This document shows, in pieces, positions 26,944 through 35,345 of a DNA stretch of 37,486 bases. The notes below the pieces were generated by a model that was not told the origin of the DNA, made no database searches, and worked only from the letters and a program-made list of their open reading frames with translations. The translations under genes and the position numbers were made by a program. Location: assembly GCF_028330985.1 (NCBI RefSeq), contig NZ_JAQMUE010000051.1, forward strand, positions 1-37,486. Direction: 5' to 3'. This DNA comes from Roseofilum reptotaenium CS-1145. Lineage in GTDB: Bacteria > Cyanobacteriota > Cyanobacteriia > Cyanobacteriales > Desertifilaceae. Numbering within the stretch: position 1 is the stretch's first letter; the number at the start of each line of letters is the position of its first letter.

Positions 26944-27504
26944 TTACCGGGCTGGATAAAACCGTTGATCTCGACCCAAATGCCATCCTTGCAGTTCACC
27001 TGCTCGCCACTGTTGGAACACTTCTGCTGTAGAGATTCCTAATTTTTCGGCTAAAATTTCTGGAAAGATACCTTCAAGTCGAGGTTTGGCAGAGGCTTCG
27101 GTTTCCTCTTTTCTCTTTTGCACTTGAGCAAGTTGGGCTTCGATCTCCTGGGCATAATCTTGAGATTGGGTGAGTGCTTGTCGGAGTATTTCGATTTGGG
27201 TTTCCTGTTGAATGAGGATTTGGCGCACTTGAGTAAGTTCGGTTTGTAGCTCTTGTCGCTGTTGCTCTAAGCTCTGTACACTGTGTTGGTAGTGCGTGAG
27301 TTCTTGTTGAAGTAGGACTTTCTGGCGATCGCTCATCTCTAAAGCTTGATGTAAATAATCATTTTCCCGCTTCAAAAAATGCTCTGCTCCTCCAGACTCA
27401 GCATAACTGTGCATCTGAAGGAGTTGATCGAGTTTTGCATCAACTTGGACAATTCTCTCTTCTAAGGTCAAATCAGGAACTGGATTCATAGAATTGTTCT
27501 CCAT
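26944..27504 (-). CDS. Coiled-coil protein of unknown function
   Basis: A 186-residue soluble protein. The N-terminal ~40 residues contain a short helix (LEERIVQVDAKLDQLLQMH); residues ~45-135 form a Gln/Glu/Leu-rich heptad coiled coil; and the C-terminal ~40 residues (ILAEKLGISTAEVFQQWRAGELQGWHLGRDQRFYPAR) look like a compact winged-helix or excisionase-like module. No catalytic motif. It is divergent from the chemosensory operon with a 135-base gap and convergent with folE. A structural or DNA-associated role is possible, but I do not recognise the family. Confidence 0.75.
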   Translation of the reverse strand: MENNSMNPVPDLTLEERIVQVDAKLDQLLQMHSYAESGGAEHFLKRENDYLHQALEMSDRQKVLLQQELTHYQHSVQSLEQQRQELQTELTQVRQILIQQETQIEILRQALTQSQDYAQEIEAQLAQVQKRKEETEASAKPRLEGIFPEILAEKLGISTAEVFQQWRAGELQGWHLGRDQRFYPAR

Positions 27505-27639
27505 TGTGTCGTCTCTAAGGCTTAAAACTATTTAAATAATTGGAAGATTAGATTTCCATAGCTGTATTGTCTGTCATTCTAGTTAATGAAGAAAGCCAGA
27601 AGAAGAGCATTGGAAGACTAAGGGGGTTAACTGAGTCTG

Positions 27640-29148
27640 ATGATTAATATTTTTCTGCTAGAGCAGTTGATTCAGTTGATTAACCACAAGACGGGATTAG
27701 CGATCCGCTCTAAGGATCGTGAGAGTTTGAGTCAGAAGGTCATTCATCGTACTCAATGCTTACACCTGTCTTCGGTTGATGATTATTATCAACTTTTGGC
27801 TACTCCCAGTTACCGCAGCAATCGAGAGTGGGAGACATTGATTGATCTATTGACAACAGGGGAAAGTTATTTTTTTCGCGATCGAGGACAAATTCAGCTT
27901 CTGCGAACCCATTTACTACCCGAGTTGATTAATATACAACGTCATCAGGCTGGCGATCGCGATCGCCCCAGTTTCAATGTCTGGAGTGCTGGATGCTCGA
28001 CGGGAGAAGAGGCTTATTCTTTAGCCATTTTGTTAATGGAGCTGATTCCCGACTGGAGAAATTGGCATCTGCGGGTTCTGGGAACAGATATTAATGCTAT
28101 GGCGATCGCTAAAGCAAAGACCGGATTGTACAATGACTGGTCTTTTAGACTCGTTGAACCCAGATTAAAAGCCTCCTACTTCAAACCTCATCAAGAACTC
28201 TGGAAAATCAACCCTGATGTCCAACAATTAGTTCACTTTCAAACCAGCAATCTCATCCTAGACTCCATTCCTCAAGACCAGGGTCAGTTCATACCATTTG
28301 ATTTAGTCATTTGTCGCAATGTCTTCATTTACTTAACTAAAGAAGCCATTGACATTTGTTTACAGAAATTTTGTAATGCCCTTCACCATCAAGGGTATTT
28401 TATTACTAGCCATACGGAGTTATATGGTCATAACTTACAGTGTCTGCAAATCAAGGCCCTTCCGGAATCTATCGTGTACCAAAAAAAATGTGCTTTGATG
28501 AATGTAAAGACATCTTCCGAGCAGAAAAAAATCACTTCTTTCTTCCATCCCTTACCCCATAAGTCGGATTTAAAGTTGCCTTTTTCTGATAATCAGATTG
28601 CCGCTCATGTTTCCGTTAATGCTGATAATTTAACCCTTTACAAACCTCAAAATTCACCTCACAAGAATCAGAATCAAAAAACATCTAAGCCAGAAAAGTA
28701 TCCTAATCTGATCAAAAAATCTCTAGACTATTTAGAAGAAAATCCAAAGGATTTCACAGACTTACTATCGATGGCAAAATCCCATGCCAATCTGGGAGAA
28801 CTCGACTTAGCTATCCAATATGCTCATGAGTGTTTATCTGTTAGATCATTTGCTATTGATCCCTATTATTTACTCTCACAAATTGCAGAAGAAAAAGGAG
28901 AACTAGAGCAAGCAAAGATCTACCTAAAGCGGATTATTTATTTAGAACCAAAATCAATCTCTGCTTATTTAGATTTAGGGTCTCTGTATGCTCAACAAGG
29001 GAATAAAGTACAAGCTCGCAAGTTTTGGAACACGGCCCTACACTTACTTCAAAAACATCCTCAAGATGCTAAAATAGGAACATCAGAAGAATATACAACT
29101 AAAGAATTATTGAGATTTATCAAGAACCGCTTAAAAGAACTTCAATAA
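27640..29148 (+). CDS. CheR-type chemoreceptor methyltransferase with C-terminal TPR repeats
   Basis: A 502-residue protein. Residues ~1-270 form a CheR methyltransferase: an N-terminal helical domain (LIQLINHKTGLAIRSKD), TTGESYFFRDRGQI, the SAM-binding VWSAGCSTGEEAYSLA, VLGTDINAMAIAKA, and the FDLVICRNVFIYLT motif. It uses S-adenosylmethionine to methylate receptor glutamates. After a low-complexity Lys/Asn/Ser linker (~285-350), a TPR region (~360-480, AKSHANLGELDLAIQYAHECL and similar) probably mediates protein contacts. The fusion resembles CheR-TPR proteins of alternative chemosensory systems. It starts an operon with double CheW (17 bases) and a receptor gene. No cheB accompanies it. 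Confidence 0.92.
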   Translation: MINIFLLEQLIQLINHKTGLAIRSKDRESLSQKVIHRTQCLHLSSVDDYYQLLATPSYRSNREWETLIDLLTTGESYFFRDRGQIQLLRTHLLPELINIQRHQAGDRDRPSFNVWSAGCSTGEEAYSLAILLMELIPDWRNWHLRVLGTDINAMAIAKAKTGLYNDWSFRLVEPRLKASYFKPHQELWKINPDVQQLVHFQTSNLILDSIPQDQGQFIPFDLVICRNVFIYLTKEAIDICLQKFCNALHHQGYFITSHTELYGHNLQCLQIKALPESIVYQKKCALMNVKTSSEQKKITSFFHPLPHKSDLKLPFSDNQIAAHVSVNADNLTLYKPQNSPHKNQNQKTSKPEKYPNLIKKSLDYLEENPKDFTDLLSMAKSHANLGELDLAIQYAHECLSVRSFAIDPYYLLSQIAEEKGELEQAKIYLKRIIYLEPKSISAYLDLGSLYAQQGNKVQARKFWNTALHLLQKHPQDAKIGTSEEYTTKELLRFIKNRLKELQ

Positions 29149-29165
29149 ACTTCAAAATAGGGATT

Positions 29166-30242
29166 ATGGGAAAAAAACCGTTTATTACCTTTAGCCTGAA
29201 CGGTTCACGCTACGGGATAGATGCTCTATATGTAGAAGAAATTTTCTTCTTACCTGAGTTAACCCCCGTTACCGAAGTTGCACGAGATATTGCCGGAGTT
29301 CTCAATCTAAGGGGTAAGATTATTCCAGTTATGGATCTCGAATCTAGACTCGGATATGTAACTCAGGAATACCAAATCAGTGATAGCGTCATTGTCTTGC
29401 ACTCTGAAGACATACTCATGGGCATTATTGTTAATCAAGTCCATGAAGTACAGATAATTGAAGAATCAGAGATCTCGACTCAATTTTCCCAAGGGCGTTT
29501 AAAACGTGCTCTTCAAAAATCGCTTCATTGGCCATCTATGACCCCTTGTATGAGGGGATTGGTACAAGTGGAGAATCACATTATCATGATTTTAAATATC
29601 GAGACTCTACTCCGCCCGGTAGAAACTGAGGAGTTGGCAGACATTGATCCAGGAATTGAAGAAGAATTTACCTCTGACAATGAACAATTCCATGCTCACA
29701 ACCGAACTTTATTTTGTCCCCATGCCAGCCAAAAAGAGCGAGAGATTTTTCACTCCAGGGCGAAAAATCTAAGACAATCTCTAGCTCATGAAGATATCAA
29801 AGGCTTAATGCCTATTGCGGTTATTGGTTTGAATGAAGAATATTTTGGTATAGATTTAGAATTAGTGCGCGAATTTACTCCTATTGAACGAGTTACACCT
29901 ATTCCGTGCTGTCCCTCTCATATTGTGGGCAATATTAATCTCAGAGGTGAAATTGTTACTTTAGTGAATATTGGGTCTATTCTGAACCTAAACTATAATC
30001 GGGTTCCCTTGCGAGCAGTTGTAGTCGCTACTGAAGACTTTGTGGTTGGTGTGGTCGTTGACAACGTTTTTGATGTCATCTACTTGTCCAAATCGCAAAT
30101 CAAACCCATTCCTACGGCTGTGCATGTGGTAGATGAAGAATATCTACGGGGAACAGTAGCTTATCAGGAAAAAATGATGGGACTTCTCGATTTGAAAAAG
30201 GTTTTGAATCACTCAGAATTACGAGTTAATGAAGCCAGTTAG
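29166..30242 (+). CDS. Double-CheW-domain coupling protein
   Basis: A 358-residue protein with two CheW domains in tandem, residues ~5-155 (FITFSLNGSRYGIDALYVEEI, GVLNLRGKIIPVMDL) and ~215-352 (IAVIGLNEEYFGIDLELVREF, IVGNINLRGEIVTLVNI), separated by an acidic/His-rich linker. CheW couples receptors to the CheA kinase, and the NLRGxIxxxxxL motif of the receptor-binding loop is present in both copies. Double CheW proteins can tie two receptor trimers or two kinases together. The start has an AGGGA site, and the receptor gene follows at 24 bases. No CheA is encoded in the window. Confidence 0.92.
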   Translation: MGKKPFITFSLNGSRYGIDALYVEEIFFLPELTPVTEVARDIAGVLNLRGKIIPVMDLESRLGYVTQEYQISDSVIVLHSEDILMGIIVNQVHEVQIIEESEISTQFSQGRLKRALQKSLHWPSMTPCMRGLVQVENHIIMILNIETLLRPVETEELADIDPGIEEEFTSDNEQFHAHNRTLFCPHASQKEREIFHSRAKNLRQSLAHEDIKGLMPIAVIGLNEEYFGIDLELVREFTPIERVTPIPCCPSHIVGNINLRGEIVTLVNIGSILNLNYNRVPLRAVVVATEDFVVGVVVDNVFDVIYLSKSQIKPIPTAVHVVDEEYLRGTVAYQEKMMGLLDLKKVLNHSELRVNEAS

Positions 30243-30265
30243 TTGTATCCTTGAGGAGAAAATAG

Positions 30266-31708
30266 ATGTTTTCTAATTTAAGAATCAGAGAAAGACTTCT
30301 GTTTAGCTATGCTATACCCATTGGGTTTACTGCCTTGATTTCTGGCTGGGTATATATCACGGCACAGGAGGTTTTTCAGACAGTAGATCGAGTTCAAGAA
30401 GTGATTATAAATATTGGTGACTTAAGTCTAAGTGGGCAGGGAATGATTCGGAGTAACCGAGGCTATTTAGCTGTTCAAAATCCAAATTTTTTGCAAGAAT
30501 ATCAAGAATACACTCGTCAGTTTGATGCTGTTGCGATAGAATTGAAATCTTTAGTGAACAATCCTGAACAAGAGAGACTTCTCAATCAGATTATTGATCT
30601 AAAAAATCAATATCAGGAGTTTTCAGATCAGACACATATCCTAACAGATGAAGGAAAAAGAGATGAAGCCATTGCCCTTTTTAATTCTGGGCAAGGAACA
30701 GAGTTTGCAACAGCCTTTGATCGAATCACTGATCGATTTTCATCGATGGAAGAAGATTTGCTCAAATTAGAAACGGAAAAAGCAACTAATGCTCTGCATA
30801 CATTAATTTGGGTGATTTCTTTAGGAACGCTATGCTTAATCGTGGTGACGGTCTCTTTCGCCTTCTGGATTTCTGGAGGATTAGCCAAAATCATTAATCA
30901 ATCTACAGAGGAAATCGCTGCGTTTTCATCAGAAATTGCAGCCACGGTGGAACAGCAAGAGCGGACGGTTACTCAACAAGCGTCTTCGGTGAATCAAACC
31001 ACAACCACTATGGATGAATTAGGAGCTTCTTCTCGTCAGGTTTCTGAGCAAGCAGAGGCATCGGTATCAGCGGCTCAACAAGCCTTGGTCTTGGCCCAAG
31101 GGGGTAGTGATGCGGTAGATAATACACTGCAAGGGATGGAAGATTTACGGGAAAAGGTGAGTGCGATCGCCCAACAAATTGTTTTACTCAGTGAGCAGAC
31201 TGGTCAAATTGGTAATATTTCTGCCTTAGTCAGTGATTTAGCCAATCAAACCAATATGTTAGCCCTCAATGCTGCGGTCGAAGCAGTACGAGCCGGAGAG
31301 CATGGTAAAGGTTTTGCAGTAGTGGCCAGTGAAATCCGCAAATTAGCGGATCAAAGTCGCAAATCAGCCGATAAAATTAATGCTTTAGTGATGGATATTC
31401 AAGGGTCGATTAATTCAACGGTGATGGTGACGGAAGAAGGAACAAAAACGGTTAGTTCTGGGGTAGATATTGCTCAGAAAACCGCCCAAGCCTTTAGTGG
31501 TGTCGCTGAAGCCATTAACGATGTAGTGTTGAATAACCAGCAAATTTCCTTAAACATTAAACAACAGGCGATCGCCATTCAACAAGTCGTAGAAGCCATG
31601 AATAGCATTAACCAAGGAGCCAAAGAAACCGCCTCTAGTATTTCCCAAACCCGCATCGGTACCCAAAAACTCAACGAAGCCTCTTTAAGCTTGAAAAGTA
31701 TTATTTAA
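30266..31708 (+). CDS. Methyl-accepting chemotaxis protein (HAMP-less)
   Basis: A 480-residue transmembrane receptor. A first membrane helix (~13-32), a periplasmic helical-bundle domain of ~140 residues rich in Gln/Glu/Asn (4HB-type), a second helix (~175-198, [22 protein letters not shown]), and then only ~15 residues before the signalling coiled coil: no HAMP domain is visible. The cytoplasmic hairpin tip is well conserved ([38 protein letters not shown]), the site that contacts CheW and CheA. No C-terminal CheR-tethering pentapeptide is seen. A strong GAGGAG site (30253-30258) precedes the ATG. Third gene of the cheR-cheW-mcp operon. Ligand unknown; a role in phototaxis or pilus motility is possible but not shown here. 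Confidence 0.92.
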   Translation: MFSNLRIRERLLFSYAIPIGFTALISGWVYITAQEVFQTVDRVQEVIINIGDLSLSGQGMIRSNRGYLAVQNPNFLQEYQEYTRQFDAVAIELKSLVNNPEQERLLNQIIDLKNQYQEFSDQTHILTDEGKRDEAIALFNSGQGTEFATAFDRITDRFSSMEEDLLKLETEKATNALHTLIWVISLGTLCLIVVTVSFAFWISGGLAKIINQSTEEIAAFSSEIAATVEQQERTVTQQASSVNQTTTTMDELGASSRQVSEQAEASVSAAQQALVLAQGGSDAVDNTLQGMEDLREKVSAIAQQIVLLSEQTGQIGNISALVSDLANQTNMLALNAAVEAVRAGEHGKGFAVVASEIRKLADQSRKSADKINALVMDIQGSINSTVMVTEEGTKTVSSGVDIAQKTAQAFSGVAEAINDVVLNNQQISLNIKQQAIAIQQVVEAMNSINQGAKETASSISQTRIGTQKLNEASLSLKSII

Positions 31709-31826
31709 GACGATTTAATACTCCTACTTTAGCGATCGAAATCAACTCCAATCTTGACATACATCACACTCTTCTCTGATAGTCATCACCCCGATCGGCT
31801 TCATCTTTCCTTATCGTACAAATAGT

Positions 31827-32063
31827 ATGAGTTTTAATCGAAAAATTATGATTCAACTACGCCTACTCCCCTTTGCCATACCTGAACTCTTTGCCCAAGT
31901 CAGCACAACCCGTACTCTCACTCAAGCTGACTGTTACGGACTCTTAGCTGCTGTCCTCGAAGATTCCCTCATTGATGAGGAACGAGCTGCGATCGATCGC
32001 CTCCTGCACGCTGTCTACAAAGGCCGAATCCAGACCGTCGATGAAATCTCTGCTATCGTCTAG
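31827..32063 (+). CDS. Small conserved cyanobacterial protein of unknown function
   Basis: A 78-residue protein whose sequence from Met8 on (MIQLRLLPFAIPELFAQV...) resembles a short hypothetical protein I recall from other cyanobacteria, with TLTQADCYGLLAAVLEDSL and the Glu/Arg-rich DEERAAIDRLLHAVYKGRIQ helix. The family start is probably the ATG at 31848 rather than 31827. It could form a small helical bundle. It is followed after 8 bases by the degraded acpH start. Function unknown. Confidence 0.65.
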   Translation: MSFNRKIMIQLRLLPFAIPELFAQVSTTRTLTQADCYGLLAAVLEDSLIDEERAAIDRLLHAVYKGRIQTVDEISAIV

Positions 32064-32071
32064 AAAGTCCC

Positions 32072-32197
32072 GTGAACTACTTTGCCCATCTTCTCTTAGA
32101 AGGAGATGATAGTGAATTTCAACTGGGGAACCTCCTGGGTGATTTTGTAAAAGATATTGCCTGTGACAGAGAATATGGAATAAGAACAGTTTTTTAA
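32072..32197 (+). pseudogene. acpH: N-terminal remnant of ACP phosphodiesterase (acpH)
   Basis: A GTG-started frame of 41 codons. NYFAHLLLEGDDSEFQLG and NLLGDFVK match the N-terminus of ACP phosphodiesterases (DUF479/AcpH, typical NxLAHLxL...GNLLGDFVKG), which remove 4'-phosphopantetheine from acyl carrier protein. After FVK the frame runs 14 more codons and stops at TAA (32195-32197), whereas full proteins are about 190-200 residues. The remaining gene is not found in any frame downstream, where an unrelated 109-residue ORF begins. So this is a decayed 5' stub, not a functional phosphodiesterase. It follows the 78-residue ORF by 8 bases. Confidence 0.7.
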
Positions 32198-32230
32198 TTT
32201 ATTCAAAAATAATTTAGGATAATCCAGCTC

Positions 32231-32560
32231 ATGGCCCAGCTCAATCAGCAAAAAATATTTGACCTCCTAATAAACGAAGTCCTGGAAGCTTATCCACATA
32301 TTGAGGATAAGTTAGACTTCGTATCTAGAGATATTTTAGAACATCTGAAATCTAGGAGCAATCAGGTCAAAGAAAGATTGCGTCAGGGATCTTTTACAAA
32401 AGACGATGGTCAAATCGATCAGCGTGAGGCTTTTTTACTCACCTGGATTGAGGAAGTATGGGAAGCACAAAATGGCAATCAAGAGTTATATGAAAAATTA
32501 CTCAACCACTTAAATGGAACACCACAAGAGTTTGACTTGTATGAAAAAGAAGTGCCTTAG
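32231..32560 (+). CDS. Small protein of unknown function
   Basis: A 109-residue charged, helical, soluble protein (LLINEVLEAYPHIEDKLDFVSRD, ILEHLKSRSNQVKERLRQG) with no recognised domain, membrane segment or catalytic motif. It opens with an ATG 33 bases after the acpH remnant. Codon use looks like that of real genes in the window and the protein has no internal repeats, but there is no homologue I can name. Its position immediately after a truncated gene may mean it moved in when acpH was broken. Confidence 0.55.
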   Translation: MAQLNQQKIFDLLINEVLEAYPHIEDKLDFVSRDILEHLKSRSNQVKERLRQGSFTKDDGQIDQREAFLLTWIEEVWEAQNGNQELYEKLLNHLNGTPQEFDLYEKEVP

Positions 32561-32571
32561 CTTAAAGTCTT

Positions 32572-32629
32572 GATTTGTAGGTTGGGTTGAGGAATGTGCA
32601 TGTCCGCGAAGCGGAAAACCCAACAAATA
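32572..32629. repeat. Interspersed inverted repeat (GTTGGGTT...AACCCAAC)
   Basis: Outer arms GTTGGGTT (32581-32588) and AACCCAAC (32617-32624) enclose a second hairpin TCCGC-GAA-GCGGA (32603-32615). This nested palindrome resembles the GTTGGGTT...AACCCAAC interspersed repeats common in cyanobacterial intergenic regions. It lies downstream of the 109-residue gene, so it can also act as a transcript end. Confidence 0.7.
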
Positions 32630-32650
32630 TCGTGAATTTGATTAACAGTT

Positions 32651-32678
32651 GTAGGGGCGAAAAATTTTTCGCCCCTAC
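32651..32678. terminator. Perfect 28-bp palindrome before the ThDP enzyme gene end
   Basis: GTAGGGGCGAAAAA (32651-32664) is followed directly by its exact reverse complement (32665-32678): 14-bp arms and no spacer. It sits between two convergent genes and has GC-rich arms around an A/T-rich centre, so an RNA of either strand gives a G+C stem with a run of U. It is probably a bidirectional terminator; GTAGGGGCG-type palindromes are also a dispersed cyanobacterial repeat. Confidence 0.75.
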
Positions 32679-32682
32679 GATT

Positions 32683-34890
32683 CTAACGGCCTAACAATTC
32701 TTCTGCCCGCTTGGCCAAGTTTTCCGCCCTCAAACCGTTGTAGGCCATAATCTCTCCAGCGCTCGAAGCCGTTTCTCCCCGTTTCCAGGCAAAGGTATCG
32801 CGCTTACAAGTACTGCGCAACATCACGGGTTCTAAGAGGGCACTGGCTCCTCCAGTAATGCCAATTAAGGCATCACCAGCAAACAAACGATCAAACCCAG
32901 CATCATCTAAGAAATGGCTATCCTTTTCTGTGCAAGTTTCCCAAGCGACATCGGTGGGACGATATAACCGTCGGGGATTAATTACGGAAACGATACGCAC
33001 GCCAATGCCCTCATCTTCTAATTCTAGAGCGGCTTCAAACGTGGGAATTAACGGCATATCGCCAATTACAGCAAACACGACCTTCTGTTTCCCTTCTGTT
33101 TCATGGAGAATGATTCCCCCATCTTGAAGAGCCTGACGGGTTTGGTCGAGAGTAGTCCGAACTGGTAAGGGGGATTTACTGGCAGTAATCGTAATTCCCT
33201 TATTCTTGGTTCCCAATGCCCATTCATAACACACTTGGATACTGTTGGCATCGCAGGGGAAGAGGGGAAAGATATTACCATTTCGCATCATGGCAGCAAA
33301 ATAATTTTCAATTTCTGGCCGTTGGTGCGTCCAACCGTTGCGTCCTTGCTCTAATGCTCCAGCAGTGAAGAGGGTAATAGTTGAGGGGGTAGGACGGCGC
33401 AATTCTGCCATGGCTTGAGTTACGGTTTGCCAAATCGGCAGGCCGTTGATAGCGAAGGATTCATAGGAACACCAGAGGGTACGCACTCCAAAGAGGGCGA
33501 GTCCTGCGGCTAACCCTGCACAGGCATCTTCACTTAAGGGTTCATAGACTTGGCCTTGGGGCCCTTGGAAGTAGTCTTCATCGGGGGTGGGATGGAGGAT
33601 TTTCAGACCGATATTGACGTTATTAATCCCCGATGCAGCATTACCATCGGCGTTAGTAAGCAGGAAGTTGGGGTCAGTTTTGCCCACATGAACGATTAAC
33701 TCACCCATGGCGGTGGTGGCTACTTTTTTGTCACCTTTGACGGGATATTCAGTGAGAGGCAGTTGGCCGAGTTCGGGTACGGGGAGTTCTTGTTCGGTGA
33801 CGACATGGCTAGAAGCAGGGCCTCCAGCAGAGCGCTCAAAGTTGGTGCGAACGAGTTGCCAGCCTTCAGGGGTGAGGGCGCGTTCTTGAAGGGCACTCAC
33901 GATGTAGTCTTTTTCGGTGTTATCTCCGGGATAGAGGTTGTGGGATTTTGCGCCACGTTTGTGAACACCTGCACCTTTGAGTTGTTTGACAATGAGGACG
34001 GTAAGTTTACCCCCTAGGGCAGATTGGGCGGCTTGGTGGGTGGCGGCAAGGAGTTCTTGCACGAATTCAAGCCGGTTTTTGAAGGAGAATTGGGTGCTGT
34101 CCACATAGTCTCCGGGTTGGTTGGTGTCGTCGAAGTCTTTGGCATTGACGAGGATGACTTCTTCAAAGCCGTTACCTTCCCAGTATTGGATCATTGCTTC
34201 GTTGGTTTTGGTGGAGACCATGCTGTGGTGTTCTTGGGAGTAACCGTTCCAAACGAGGATGGGAAGGAAGTTGGTGATGTGGGGAAAGGCGGTGTGGAAG
34301 TGGCCGAAGCTGCTCATGATGTAGGGTTCGCCGAGGCCGCCGTCGCCGATGGTGACGGGGAAGAGGATGCCAGGGTGGAGTTTGGCTCCGGCCATGGCGA
34401 AGTGTTGCCCTTGGCCGAGGGGGCCGGCTGGGTTGAGGAGTCCGGGGATTTGGCCGGAGAGGTGGCCGAGGAGTCCGTGCATTTCCCGAAAGCGTTCGCG
34501 CATTTGTTGCACGGTTTGGATGCCCATGTCTTCGAGGGAGCGGTCGAGAAACATATTGCTGTAGAATCCGGGGGCGTGGTGACCGACTTCGGTGAGGATA
34601 TTTTTGTGACCAAGCATGACGAGGGCGGCGATCGCCTCGGCAATACTAGCAAATCCACCAGGATGTCCCGATTGTTTGGAGGCGGTGATTTGTAGGGTCA
34701 GATACCGCAAGGCATCGGCCGCTAGGAGCGTTTGATAGGCGGCACGCGGGTCGCTGGGGGAGGTAATCGCTGTTTGTCCTGCTTCAATGGCAGGTTCGGT
34801 TCCGTAGGTGGCAAATTCCGGGAGGCTGTCAGCAAAATATTGGATACCTTGACAAAAGGGGGAAACAGTGGTATTCACGGTCATGAGCAA
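32683..34890 (-). CDS. Transketolase/phosphoketolase-like ThDP-dependent enzyme
   Basis: A 735-residue thiamine-diphosphate enzyme. The N-terminal ThDP-binding part has SGHPGG (His76) and the GDG motif (residues 182-184, GDGGLGEPYIM); the second pyrimidine-binding part starts near residue 390 (VATTAMGELIVHVGKTDPNFLLTNADG) with GLAAGLALFGVRTLWCSYESFA; a C-terminal transketolase-type domain follows (~590-735). The length lies between transketolase (~670) and classical phosphoketolase (~800). It lacks the phosphoketolase GDGE signature. It resembles the cyanobacterial sll0529-type proteins, annotated as transketolase or as a second phosphoketolase. If phosphoketolase, it would split xylulose-5-phosphate to acetyl-phosphate. 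The exact reaction cannot be decided from sequence. It is divergent from the iron-ADH-like gene. Confidence 0.8.
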   Translation of the reverse strand: MLMTVNTTVSPFCQGIQYFADSLPEFATYGTEPAIEAGQTAITSPSDPRAAYQTLLAADALRYLTLQITASKQSGHPGGFASIAEAIAALVMLGHKNILTEVGHHAPGFYSNMFLDRSLEDMGIQTVQQMRERFREMHGLLGHLSGQIPGLLNPAGPLGQGQHFAMAGAKLHPGILFPVTIGDGGLGEPYIMSSFGHFHTAFPHITNFLPILVWNGYSQEHHSMVSTKTNEAMIQYWEGNGFEEVILVNAKDFDDTNQPGDYVDSTQFSFKNRLEFVQELLAATHQAAQSALGGKLTVLIVKQLKGAGVHKRGAKSHNLYPGDNTEKDYIVSALQERALTPEGWQLVRTNFERSAGGPASSHVVTEQELPVPELGQLPLTEYPVKGDKKVATTAMGELIVHVGKTDPNFLLTNADGNAASGINNVNIGLKILHPTPDEDYFQGPQGQVYEPLSEDACAGLAAGLALFGVRTLWCSYESFAINGLPIWQTVTQAMAELRRPTPSTITLFTAGALEQGRNGWTHQRPEIENYFAAMMRNGNIFPLFPCDANSIQVCYEWALGTKNKGITITASKSPLPVRTTLDQTRQALQDGGIILHETEGKQKVVFAVIGDMPLIPTFEAALELEDEGIGVRIVSVINPRRLYRPTDVAWETCTEKDSHFLDDAGFDRLFAGDALIGITGGASALLEPVMLRSTCKRDTFAWKRGETASSAGEIMAYNGLRAENLAKRAEELLGR

Positions 34891-35345
34891 AAAAATCCTC
34901 TGGCGTGGTTGGAGATGGTTAAATAAATCTTACAATGTTGCTGGACAGTCCATTGGGTAGGGTCTATTGGTTAATTTCCTAGAAAACCATAAATAAGAAA
35001 TTATAGATAAAAACTTTTCCATCGAAATATACGGAAAAAAAAGAGAGGAGAAAAGGAGTAGAGTGATAGATTCAACTGAGTATTCAGTAGAGATGGGGAA
35101 TCTGTTCACTGGGGTAAGTTGATTAATAATCTCAGACAAAAAAATCACTGCTTGAGACCAGTCTAGGGATGGAAATTAGGGTATAACAAACCAGAGTAGT
35201 GTTTAGTCATACCCTTTATATACTGAGAAAATGACAGGGTCTGAGGAATGGAGTTACAGTGAAGACCCTTGCTAGAATTGTATTTCATAAGGCGGGTCGC
35301 CCTCGGATTGACCTGATTGCCCTCTAGAACTGAGAACCCCTGTTA
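34891..35345. other. 455-base divergent intergenic region
   Basis: This stretch lies between the starts of the ThDP enzyme (-) and the iron-ADH-like gene (+) and should contain both promoters. It is purine-rich around 35036-35060. A small hairpin GGCG-GGT-CGCC occurs at 35291-35301, about 45 bases before the plus-strand start. A minus-strand open frame (34930-35148) has no family likeness and I consider it chance. I see no RNA gene. Confidence 0.4.

Noticed and set aside
34024-34695. 223-codon plus-strand open frame opposite the ThDP enzyme gene
   Set aside because: It is an antisense shadow created by the codon bias of the enzyme gene; its translation is Gly/Val/Glu-rich with no domain, and the minus-strand protein is clearly the real product.
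34930-35148. 72-codon minus-strand frame upstream of the ThDP enzyme gene
   Set aside because: Low-complexity Phe/Ser/Leu-rich translation of a purine-rich stretch, with no homology recognised.
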